64,000 nucleotides of DNA, from NCBI GenBank assembly GCA_041741155.1, contig JBGSKO010000104.1, positions 33,277-97,276 on the forward strand, in the 5' to 3' direction. Below are positions 41,578 through 52,192 of this stretch, piece by piece. The position numbers and the translations under genes are program-made. The stretch's first letter is position 1. Each line of letters starts with the position of its first letter. Source of the stretch: M3007 sp041741155 (lineage in GTDB: Bacteria > Bacteroidota > Bacteroidia > Chitinophagales > Saprospiraceae). The notes beneath the pieces are model-generated. The model had not been told where the DNA came from. It worked only from the letters and a program-made list of their open reading frames with translations, and ran no database searches.

Positions 41578-42512
41578 ATCCGCGCCCGTTTCACCATCCA
41601 GGTTTGCAAAATCGGAACGAAGCCTTTGTTGATATCGGCTTCCACAAAATCAATTTTGTACTGCAAACAACGCATCCGGAGCTGATCCGTGAATGCAGCC
41701 ACTTGTTTGGTGTAATACTCCTTCACCTGACCCGGTTGCAGGCGCACCTGCTCACCCGTTTCCATATCCACAAAAAGATACGGGCGGTTCTCAAACTCGA
41801 AATCCAGTTCCTTGGCTTTGTCTGTCACGTGGAAAAGGATCACCTCGTGCTTGTTGTGCTTGAGGTGCTGCAGGGAAGAAAAGAGCTTTTCGGCATCCTC
41901 CGGGCGCTCCATTACGTCGGTAAAAATGATGACTAGCGAACGGCGGTGGAGCGCGTCGGCGATATGGTGCAGGCTGCCCGGCAGATCCGTGGCGCGGTTC
42001 AGCTGCGGATTTTCGATACGCTCGGCAAGAAAAGACAACAGCTGCTGGTAGTGTTGCGTCGTGGATTTACAATTGGTATTGACCCTAATTTCGTCGTCGA
42101 AGAGCGACAGGCCGAACGCGTCACGCTGTTTTTTCAGCCCGTACATCAGCGCCGCCGCCGACTGCGCCGCGAAGCAAAACTTGTTCTTGTACTTGAATTT
42201 TTGCGGGTTTTTCTCGTCCCAGGGATAGTACATCGTGGACGATGCATCCACCACAATCTGGCAACGCAGGTTGGTTTCCTCCTCAAATCGTTTGACAAAC
42301 AACTTGTTCGTGCGGGCATAAACCTTCCAGTCTATGTTGCGCGTGCTTTCCCCGGTGTTGTACAAGCGGTGTTCGGCAAATTCCACCGAAAAACCGTGAA
42401 ACGGGCTTCGGTGCATGCCCACGATAAATCCTTCCACGACCTGGCGGGCCAGCAGCTCAAGGTTGCTGCCAAGGGCGCGAATATCCTGTTGTTGTTCGAG
42501 TATGTTCGACAT
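41571..42512 (-). CDS. DUF58 domain protein (vWA-like)
   Basis: The 313-residue protein matches DUF58: GFIVGMHRSPFHGFSVEFAEHRLYNTGESTRNIDWKVYARTNKLFVKRFEEETNLRCQIVVDASSTMYY near the start, which holds the family R-x-Y pattern and the DxSxSM-like MIDAS (DASSTM), and IIFTDVMERPEDAEKLFSSLQHLKHNKHEVILFHV in the second half. Proteins of this type usually lie beside MoxR ATPases and Bat proteins and help assemble or activate partners; here the gene is isolated from those neighbours. Confidence 0.9.
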   Translation of the reverse strand: MSNILEQQQDIRALGSNLELLARQVVEGFIVGMHRSPFHGFSVEFAEHRLYNTGESTRNIDWKVYARTNKLFVKRFEEETNLRCQIVVDASSTMYYPWDEKNPQKFKYKNKFCFAAQSAAALMYGLKKQRDAFGLSLFDDEIRVNTNCKSTTQHYQQLLSFLAERIENPQLNRATDLPGSLHHIADALHRRSLVIIFTDVMERPEDAEKLFSSLQHLKHNKHEVILFHVTDKAKELDFEFENRPYLFVDMETGEQVRLQPGQVKEYYTKQVAAFTDQLRMRCLQYKIDFVEADINKGFVPILQTWMVKRARMG

Positions 42513-42543
42513 GTATGCGTTGTTGATTGGTCATTGGGGCGGA

Positions 42544-42578
42544 CAAAGGTAACGACTGAATCCGTACCGATTGCGCAA
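42544..42578 (-). promoter_or_regulatory. Predicted promoter of DUF58 gene
   Basis: TACCTTTG (42544-42551, minus strand) lies 31 bases before the start codon; TTG at 42576-42578 is 24 bases further upstream, a slightly long spacing. Confidence 0.5.
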
Positions 42579-42618
42579 GCCTCCACGACCAATTTTTGAT
42601 AAATAGCACACCCGTAAT

Positions 42619-43494
42619 TTACCGGAGCGCGCCTTTTTCGAACGAACGAACCTGCTGCCCGGTCGCAAATGCCAGCACCGTTTCCACCACTTCCGGCGCT
42701 GTCAGACCATGCCCGTACCCTTCTGTTGCCCAAAACCGCGAACCATCCCACGCTGCGTGCAACTTTTCGCTTTCCCGAAAGTGCGTCACCCGGTCGCCCC
42801 GATCGTGCACAAGCAGGGTTTCCACGGCCGTTAACGTGTGCGCGACCTCGGTCAAATCATATTCCGCAATTCGCTTGCCGGTAAGGCTCAAAATATGCGC
42901 GTCCATCGCCGCCATGAGGGTATCGCTCGCCCCAATGAGCCGCCGGGCGTTGTCCATGATGTAATTCAGGGAGGCAAACGACGCGAGTATGACAGCCCGT
43001 CTGGGGCGTATTGCCGGTTCCAGCGCACCCATCGCCCAGATACAGGAAGCCCCGCCAACCGAATGGCCGACGAGTACCTCCACCGGTCCAATCTGCCGGA
43101 GTATCGCGCGCAACACCTCGGCATAGCGAATCATGGTGAAATGCCGCCCTGTGGAGCGCCCGTGCGCAGGTGCATCCACGGCTACTACCTGGTAACCGGC
43201 CCGGAGCAGCCCCGTGGCAATCTTGCGCCAGCGCCCGGCATTGCTCTCCCAGCCATGGGCCAGCAGCGCCACCGGGCCACTATTCCCCCACGTGTACACC
43301 GCAATCTTTCGGCCGCCAATTTCCTCCAAACGCAACTCCGCTTTGGCCAAAAATATCAGTTCTTTTTGCGTGAATTTTCGCCGCTTGGGCAAACCAAACA
43401 AATGGAACGCCAGCCGACTGGTCGGACCTGGTGCCACACGGGCAAGCGTGTTTAACAAACTGCCCGCGAAGTGGGCAAACGCATTTTTTTTCAT
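42619..43494 (-). CDS. Alpha/beta hydrolase
   Basis: From Met at 43494 the protein has 291 residues. VALLAHGWESNAGRW is the oxyanion-hole region, VLVGHSVGGASCIWAMGAL carries the nucleophile motif GHSVG, LLVHDRGDRV the acidic residue and TEGYGHGLT the catalytic His. The substrate is unknown. An upstream start at 43536 would overlap the metalloprotease gene end, which lies 7 bases upstream of the chosen start, so the two may be co-transcribed. Confidence 0.88.
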   Translation of the reverse strand: MKKNAFAHFAGSLLNTLARVAPGPTSRLAFHLFGLPKRRKFTQKELIFLAKAELRLEEIGGRKIAVYTWGNSGPVALLAHGWESNAGRWRKIATGLLRAGYQVVAVDAPAHGRSTGRHFTMIRYAEVLRAILRQIGPVEVLVGHSVGGASCIWAMGALEPAIRPRRAVILASFASLNYIMDNARRLIGASDTLMAAMDAHILSLTGKRIAEYDLTEVAHTLTAVETLLVHDRGDRVTHFRESEKLHAAWDGSRFWATEGYGHGLTAPEVVETVLAFATGQQVRSFEKGALR

Positions 43495-43501
43495 GAAAAG
43501 A

Positions 43502-46012
43502 TCAATTTCCGGCACTCCTGAAAAACCTGCCGGCATACGTTCGGGTACCCACGACGACCTGCACCCAGTAAAATCCCGGTTGCAGGTATTGCACCTCTAC
43601 TTCCCCGGATTCGGGCAGCGCCGCAAACTGTAACACTGGAACACCGGCGGAGTTCAGTATAGACACCTGCGCCGTTTCCAATACTGCGGCAACCGGCAGT
43701 TGCAGGCGGATTTTGCCGAAGGCGGGATTGGGCCAAACGGCCACTTGCGTATCCTGCCCGCCGCCGTCTGGCCGTACTGCCCGGATATCGGACAGATGCT
43801 CCTGGCCATCCATATCTGTTTGCCGAAGGCGGTAGTACAACACGTCGGCAGCAGGGACGTCCGCGTCGAGGAACGTGTACGCCCGGGGTTCGGTCGTGGT
43901 GCCATGGCCTGCTACCCAGCCAATGGGCGCGAACCGGGCGATACTGCCCGCGCTGCGCTCGATCTGGAATCCCCGGTTATTGGTTTCCGTCGCCGTGTTC
44001 CAGTTCAGGTACACGCCATCGTTTTTAAGACTGGCGCTGAACGACGTCATCTCCACCGGCAAAGGCGCCGAAATAGTGAAGTTGTTATTGGAAATATCGT
44101 AAAAAATATTGCCCACGGCAAATATGGCAATACGGGCGGTGGTGGTTGGCGGCACGTTGTAGGTCACGGTCTGCGAGCCGTCGTTGGGCGTATTGGCCAG
44201 CAGCGTGGAATAGTTGTTACCGCCGTCGGTAGAAATCAGAATATCCACTTTGGAGCAGTTGACCGGGGCGCCGTTGCTGCCCGCTACATCCCAGGTGACC
44301 GTTTGGGTAGAGTTGCTCGGGTACGATTCGCCGCCGTTGGGTATCGTCACAATAAAAGGGCCGACCGCGCTGGAAGTGGTGACGGTCATATTACCTTCGG
44401 TGGTACAGCCGGCACTGGGGTTGTTGTCGCGCACGGTGAAACGAAAACTCATGGATCGCCCAACGGAGGGCAAAACCTCCCAGGTTGGGGTAAAGTTGCC
44501 CAAAACAGCGGCATAGTTGGGCATATAGCGGCTGTTCTCTGTTACGGGTAACAGCGAGCGGAATACCGGGCCGCTCGTGTTGGTCGGGGCCGGCGGCATG
44601 GTTTGATTATCGGTATATCCGTTCATCTGTTCCCAGCAGTAAGTCATTGCATCCCCGTTAGGGTCGGTAGCGGTGCCCGTGAGGATGAACGGCGTGGAGT
44701 GGGGTACTGTGCGATTTATTAGTGCGGATATTGATGGGGCGGTGTTTCCGGTGGATACCTGCACGGCGCAGTTGCCACCACCTGTCACAAAACCTCCAAT
44801 TTGCTGGAGACTACGGGCATGAAAGTAATCATCGCTGTTACTCTGCACATCCGGAGCACAGATGCCCGCGTAACCCATTATGGTGGAGGCGCTGCCGGGT
44901 TCCATGGCAGAAGCATCAGAGCGATTGCAATCATTAAACTGCGTGTGTTGGGCGCCATACTGATGCACTATCTCGTGTGCCACATAATCAATATCAAACG
45001 GGTCGCCGATCGGATTACCCCCTCCCGTCACTCCCCCCGCCTTAATGGAGGCATTGCACACGCACCCGAGGTAGGCCACGCCGCCGCCGCCGGTGCTGAA
45101 CACATGCCCGATGTCGTAGTTGGCCGTTCCGATAATGTTGTCGCAAGTTGTTTGGTTTTGCCCCAGCATGGTAACTCCGTTGCTGTTGGTGTACGGGTCG
45201 GTAGCGGGATTGGTGAAAATGATGGCTGTATCGTTCGGGACGATGATCATGGTCAGACCACAGTCGCGTTCGAAAACCCCGTTGACCCGGGTCATGGAGG
45301 TGTTCATGGCGGCCAGCGCGGGCGCCTTGTCGGTTCCAAAAGAACCGTGGTAGTTCGCGTATTCGCCCGTACAAGCCAGGGCGAGGCGGTACTGGCGGCG
45401 GTTGCCGCAGTCACCCGCCCGGTCGGAGGCGCCTTGCGGCAGTTCGATCTTTACCGGGGAATCGGAAACGTGGCATACGAACACATCGCCCGTGCGTTTC
45501 ACAAAGTCTTTTTTGTAATAAGAAATGTACGCTGCGGTGTTCCCCCGGGCATACGGGTCTATGAAAATGGTACTGCCGCCGGGGTTGAACAGCATCGCAT
45601 GCAGCCCCTTCGGGGAAATGTCAAACCGGGCTGTCATGCCCGGATGCGTGCGGCTTTTCCCGGCAAAAGAGCGAATTTCGGGAAATGCAGCACCGAGGTC
45701 GGTGTGCAGCACCGGAGCGTCCCACACTTCAAACAGCGCCATGCCGCCGTCCGGCAGCGGGAAATCTACGGATGCGCCCGGCTCGCCGTGCAGGTAGTCG
45801 GCCTCGGCAGGCGCAGCGAGCAGGCGCGCGCGCATCGGACCAAAGTCCAGGTGCAGGGTGCGGTATTGGTTCGGCACGATGAGCCGGTCATTGGGCGCCG
45901 CCTGGATGGAATCCTCGCGAAGGTCCGTCCAAAATGTTGCTTGAGAAAATGCTGTCAGCGACGAAAAAAGGGTGCAGAGCAGGATAAGGTGTACTGGATT
46001 ATGGATACGCAT
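43502..46012 (-). CDS. Secreted reprolysin-like zinc metalloprotease with T9SS sorting domain
   Basis: The 836-residue protein has a signal peptide (MRIHNPVHLILLCTLFSSLTAFSQ). After a propeptide-like region comes the metalloprotease domain with the zinc motif HEIVHQYGAQH near residue 343 (HExxHxxGxxH), followed by SASTIMGYAG, whose Met is the Met-turn. Next are Ig/fibronectin-like segments (NGGESYPSNSTQTVTWDVAGS) and a final domain (LPVEMTSFSASLKNDGVYLNWNTATETNNRGFQIERS) that often precedes T9SS tails. The last residues (VAVWPNPAFGKIRLQLP ... GFYWVQVVVGTRTYAGRFFR) form a T9SS sorting domain. It should be exported to the cell surface or medium and degrade proteins. A -7-like TAGTTTTG lies at 46047-46054. 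Confidence 0.93.
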   Translation of the reverse strand: MRIHNPVHLILLCTLFSSLTAFSQATFWTDLREDSIQAAPNDRLIVPNQYRTLHLDFGPMRARLLAAPAEADYLHGEPGASVDFPLPDGGMALFEVWDAPVLHTDLGAAFPEIRSFAGKSRTHPGMTARFDISPKGLHAMLFNPGGSTIFIDPYARGNTAAYISYYKKDFVKRTGDVFVCHVSDSPVKIELPQGASDRAGDCGNRRQYRLALACTGEYANYHGSFGTDKAPALAAMNTSMTRVNGVFERDCGLTMIIVPNDTAIIFTNPATDPYTNSNGVTMLGQNQTTCDNIIGTANYDIGHVFSTGGGGVAYLGCVCNASIKAGGVTGGGNPIGDPFDIDYVAHEIVHQYGAQHTQFNDCNRSDASAMEPGSASTIMGYAGICAPDVQSNSDDYFHARSLQQIGGFVTGGGNCAVQVSTGNTAPSISALINRTVPHSTPFILTGTATDPNGDAMTYCWEQMNGYTDNQTMPPAPTNTSGPVFRSLLPVTENSRYMPNYAAVLGNFTPTWEVLPSVGRSMSFRFTVRDNNPSAGCTTEGNMTVTTSSAVGPFIVTIPNGGESYPSNSTQTVTWDVAGSNGAPVNCSKVDILISTDGGNNYSTLLANTPNDGSQTVTYNVPPTTTARIAIFAVGNIFYDISNNNFTISAPLPVEMTSFSASLKNDGVYLNWNTATETNNRGFQIERSAGSIARFAPIGWVAGHGTTTEPRAYTFLDADVPAADVLYYRLRQTDMDGQEHLSDIRAVRPDGGGQDTQVAVWPNPAFGKIRLQLPVAAVLETAQVSILNSAGVPVLQFAALPESGEVEVQYLQPGFYWVQVVVGTRTYAGRFFRSAGN

Positions 46013-46090
46013 GTTTGAGTACGCTTGAAAACCATTATTAGCGGGCCAAAACTACCTCAAACCTTGGAGGTTGTAAAAAAAAATGCCGGT

Positions 46091-49219
<3,129 letters not shown>

Positions 49220-49252
49220 GCGTGGGTGGGTTGCTGGAAAAAGGGCGCGGCA

Positions 49253-49489
49253 ATGTTACGGAAGGTTTTGGGTTTCTGCTGCCGGGTATGTCCCGACATT
49301 CTTGTTACTTTTGCAAGAAAAACAACCCATGCATGGCTCGTGTACCCCGGCGAGCGCAGCGTGCAAATTTTTCAATTAAACGAAAACGGCCGTTACATCG
49401 GCCTGCGACCCTACATCGCGGGCGACATTGTGACCACCCCCATTGTACCCGGCATGGAAGTGCCGCTCGCCGACGTGTTTGACGTTTAA
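49253..49489 (+). pseudogene. Remnant of a Uma2-family endonuclease gene
   Basis: The last 54 residues of this frame (HAWLVYPGERSVQIFQLNENGRY ... PGMEVPLADVFDV) look like the C-terminus of Uma2/DUF820 nucleases, which typically end with a WLVDPexRxVxVYRL strand and a PGLxVxLxxVF tail. The D...ExK active-site part is missing; the residues before it (MLRKVLGFCCRVCPDILVTFARKTT) are unrelated. The fragment lies in the divergent gap between the BNR gene and the FecR-like gene, and the same region carries a TACTTTTG sequence (49316-49323). Confidence 0.6.
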
Positions 49490-49524
49490 CCGGCATAAGA
49501 CGAACTATCAATCAAACATAACTA

Positions 49525-50601
49525 ATGAAACATCTGATTCTCCTTATCGGCTTCCTGATCTTTTCAGGCCCATTGTCGGCTCAAACCGACAATTTCCCGG
49601 CGGTGGTTGTATCCAGCCAGGGCAAGGTTCGATACCACTCGGCGGACAACTCCGCAACCCTCAAAATCGCACCCGGCGCAGTCGTAAAAAAAGATGGAAC
49701 ACTCAAAATTTCCGGTAACGGCTCGGCTGTCGTCTATTGCAACGGCCGACTGAAAGTCATCAAAGGCAAGGGCGATCACGCCTTGGCCGAGGTATTTAAA
49801 CCCGGCGGCTTGTCGAGCCTCAATTTTGATCCGGAATTTGGCAAATTCGTACGGGCTTCTGTGGAATTTGTGGCCGTCAAACAAGTGGGCGACGGCATGG
49901 GTGCAGCCGTAACCGACCCCAAACGCGCCGGCGATGGATGGGGCAGCGCCGTGACCGATCCCAAGCGCGCCGGCGATGGATGGGGTAACGCCGTCACCGA
50001 TCCCAAGCGCGGCGGCGACGGATGGGGCAGCGCCGTCACCGATCCCAAACGCGCCGGCGACGGATGGGGCGGTTCGGGTGTCACGATCATCCCAATTTTG
50101 CCCTTCGGGAAACTCACCCCCGGCAACACCGATTTCGCTTGGTCGAGACCCGCAGGCGCTAAAACCTACCAGTTGAATATTCAGGATGAAAACAACAAAA
50201 TGCTGCACCGCATCACGACCACAGACACATTCGCAACCATAGACCTGCAAACCTTGAATTTGACGCCCAACCAGATGTACTCCTGGAATGTCCAGACTAC
50301 AGACAATGCCGGTTCGGCCTCAACTGCCCTGGATTTTGTGGTATCCACCACCGAAACGCAAGCATCTGTGGCAAACAGAGCCTCGAATTCTGCGACCTAT
50401 CGGGACGGCGAACCGGTGTTGCAGGGCATGATGGAAGCCGTAGCACTGGAAAAAGGCGACTGGTTCGGCGCGGCGGAGCAGCGGTACGCAACCTTGCTCA
50501 AAAAATATCCTAATGACAACATGCTGCGCATCATGTATGCCGCATTCTGGATGCGCTATGGGCTGGAACCGAAAGCAAAAGCGGTATTAATTTCCAAATA
50601 A
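49525..50601 (+). CDS. Secreted FecR-like protein with 14-residue tandem repeats
   Basis: The 358-residue protein has a signal peptide (MKHLILLIGFLIFSGPLSAQ). Residues about 25-95 resemble a FecR-type beta domain (VVVSSQGKVRYHSADNSATLKIAPGAVVKKDGTLKISGNGSAVVYCNG). A run of four perfect-length 14-residue repeats (AVTDPKRAGDGWGS) follows at about residues 128-183, then a fibronectin-like domain (FAWSRPAGAKTYQLNIQDENNKMLH, MYSWNVQTTDNAGSAS) and a helical TPR-like end. Function is unknown. The repeats are rich in Gly, Asp and Lys, which could make a flexible or metal-binding linker. Confidence 0.8.
   Translation: MKHLILLIGFLIFSGPLSAQTDNFPAVVVSSQGKVRYHSADNSATLKIAPGAVVKKDGTLKISGNGSAVVYCNGRLKVIKGKGDHALAEVFKPGGLSSLNFDPEFGKFVRASVEFVAVKQVGDGMGAAVTDPKRAGDGWGSAVTDPKRAGDGWGNAVTDPKRGGDGWGSAVTDPKRAGDGWGGSGVTIIPILPFGKLTPGNTDFAWSRPAGAKTYQLNIQDENNKMLHRITTTDTFATIDLQTLNLTPNQMYSWNVQTTDNAGSASTALDFVVSTTETQASVANRASNSATYRDGEPVLQGMMEAVALEKGDWFGAAEQRYATLLKKYPNDNMLRIMYAAFWMRYGLEPKAKAVLISK
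49906..50073 (+). repeat. Four 42-bp in-frame tandem repeats
   Basis: Units at 49906-49947, 49948-49989, 49990-50031 and 50032-50073 encode A-V-T-D-P-K-R-(A/G)-G-D-G-W-G-(S/N/G). A partial copy (GDGMG) precedes them. Near identity at DNA level suggests recent expansion and possible length variation. Confidence 0.93.
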
Positions 50602-50648
50602 ATTTGCTTGGAGGTTAGTGGGTGTTGTACAACCGCTAACCCACACTA

Positions 50649-50709
50649 CCGGACATTTTTAGAATATGACCTTCCAGGTTTGGCAAACCTGGAAGGTCTG
50701 GATGTCCGG
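50649..50709. repeat. Palindromic repeat of the TTCCAGGTTT family, copy C
   Basis: An inner perfect stem (GACCTTCCAGGTTT / AAACCTGGAAGGTC, 50668-50698, with loop GGC) lies inside outer arms CCGGACAT (50649-50656) and ATGTCCGG (50702-50709). The flank ACTACCGGACATTTTT resembles the TACTGGACATTTT motif found at 4344 and 21952. It lies in the convergent gap between the FecR-like gene and the GNAT gene, where it can serve as a bidirectional terminator. Confidence 0.88.
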
Positions 50710-50729
50710 AAATATTCAACAGTGTGCCG

Positions 50730-51167
50730 CTAACCTCCAAGCACCTTTTCCATACGAAAGTGCGGGATAGTGACTTCTTCAAAACGTTCGCCAACGATCT
50801 CATAGCCCAGTTTCAGGTAAAACGGCACAGCGGTTTCCCGGGCGTGCAGGATCATTTTGCGGAAACCCAACCGGTGGGCAAACGCCTCCGAGGCGGCTAC
50901 CAGGGCTTTTCCTACACCACTGCCCTGGCTGGCGGGGTCCACTGCTACTTGCCGCATTTTCACCTGGTCGTTTTGGTATGGCGTCAGGTTCAGGTAGCCG
51001 ACCAGGATGCCGGAGTCGGCGTAGGCAGCCAGGTGGTATTGGTCGTATTCGGCAGCGATTTGCTCGGCAGTGTACTCCATGCCGAGGGGTTTGCGCAGCA
51101 CCGCGTAGCGAAGCCGGACCGCGTCGTCAAATTCCGGCGTGCCAAATTGAATTTCAAGAATTTGCAT
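50730..51167 (-). CDS. GNAT-family N-acetyltransferase
   Basis: The 145-residue protein has the GNAT fold: VRLRYAVLRKPLGMEYTAEQI at the start, a VGYLNLTPYQNDQVKMRQVAVDPASQGSGVGKALVAASEAFA segment whose QGSGVGKAL is the acetyl-CoA pyrophosphate loop, and ARETAVPFYLKLGYEIVGERFEEVTIPHFRMEK at the end. It resembles the small ElaA-like/PF13673 acetyltransferases. The acceptor is unknown. Confidence 0.92.
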   Translation of the reverse strand: MQILEIQFGTPEFDDAVRLRYAVLRKPLGMEYTAEQIAAEYDQYHLAAYADSGILVGYLNLTPYQNDQVKMRQVAVDPASQGSGVGKALVAASEAFAHRLGFRKMILHARETAVPFYLKLGYEIVGERFEEVTIPHFRMEKVLGG

Positions 51168-51219
51168 ACATTTATCGCGTTTTTAAAACCTGTTTTTTTG
51201 TAACGAAAATACCACATCA

Positions 51220-51663
51220 ATGGACAATCAAAACCAACCGTTGGATACCGACTTCCAATCCGGAAGCAATCCACCCGAAGGATTGCGTATCACCCAAACT
51301 ATCCGCCAGTACTGGCGCGAATCGAGCCAATGGGCCCTATTTTTTGCCATACTGGGTTTCATTTACATTGGCCTGATCATGCTGATATTTATAACAGCCA
51401 GCAGCAAACTCGGAAGTGCGGGAATACCCATCGTTTTTATGCTGCTGTTACTCAGTGCCTTTGTGCTACCGCCGGTCTGGTTTGTATTTCAGTTTGCACA
51501 GAACATCAAAAAAGCCTTGCGCGACGAAGACAACCTGGCTGCTACTGTCGGCTTTCGAAACCTGCGCCGGTTGTACCAGTTCGTCGGGGTCCTGACGGCG
51601 ATCATACTGGGCTTTTATGGCATCACGCTGATCTTCACATTTATGTTCCTGGCGGCAAACTAA
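51220..51663 (+). CDS. Small membrane protein (DUF5362-like), copy 1
   Basis: The 147-residue protein has a polar N-terminus (DNQNQPLDTDFQSGSNPPEGLRITQTIRQYWRESSQWALFFAILGFI) followed by three or four membrane helices and FQFAQNIKKALRDEDNLAATVGFRNLRRLYQFVGVLT between the last two. The same order of elements occurs in the next gene, so they are tandem paralogs. The DUF5362 assignment is from memory of the pattern; function is unknown. Confidence 0.75.
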   Translation: MDNQNQPLDTDFQSGSNPPEGLRITQTIRQYWRESSQWALFFAILGFIYIGLIMLIFITASSKLGSAGIPIVFMLLLLSAFVLPPVWFVFQFAQNIKKALRDEDNLAATVGFRNLRRLYQFVGVLTAIILGFYGITLIFTFMFLAAN

Positions 51664-51688
51664 TCATTCACCACACACAAGAAAAAAC

Positions 51689-52177
51689 ATGGAATACTTA
51701 GACCAAGATTTCCAGGCTGATACTACTAACCAACTGGAACCCACCCGGACAATTCGTCAGGATTGGCACACCTCCGCCCGCTGGGCTAATTTTCTGGCCA
51801 TTACCTGGTTCGTTTTTACGATCATCGGGTTAATAGGCACCTTGAGTATCGGCGCCACCATGGAGCAATTGGCTTTGCTCGGCGCAGACTCACCCGGAAT
51901 GGAGTTACTTATGGCTCAAAAAACACCCCTGACAATAATGTTTCTGGCTATTCTGGCCATCTATACCGCGCTTGCATGGTTTCAGTTTCGCTTTGCCAAA
52001 AACATGCGCCACGCCTTGCAGTTCACCGATCAGGATGCCCTGGAGCAGTCGTGGCTCCAGTTCCGAAACCTGTTTCGCTGGTCCGGAATTCTGGTTATCG
52101 CCATGATCATTTTTTACATCGCATTCATTGCCCTTATCGGGACGACCATGATGGGCGCCGGGATACCCGTAGGTTAA
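51689..52177 (+). CDS. Small membrane protein (DUF5362-like), copy 2
   Basis: The 162-residue paralog of the preceding protein starts 25 bases after its stop codon. It shares the TRTIRQDWHTSARWANFLAITWFVF start and FRFAKNMRHALQFTDQDALEQSWLQFRNLFRWSGILV with copy 1 (common pattern: F(R/Q)FAxNxxxAL...D...QFRNLxR). Four membrane helices are predicted by eye. The two proteins may form a complex. Confidence 0.75.
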   Translation: MEYLDQDFQADTTNQLEPTRTIRQDWHTSARWANFLAITWFVFTIIGLIGTLSIGATMEQLALLGADSPGMELLMAQKTPLTIMFLAILAIYTALAWFQFRFAKNMRHALQFTDQDALEQSWLQFRNLFRWSGILVIAMIIFYIAFIALIGTTMMGAGIPVG

Positions 52178-52192
52178 TTCCCTTACAGCGAC

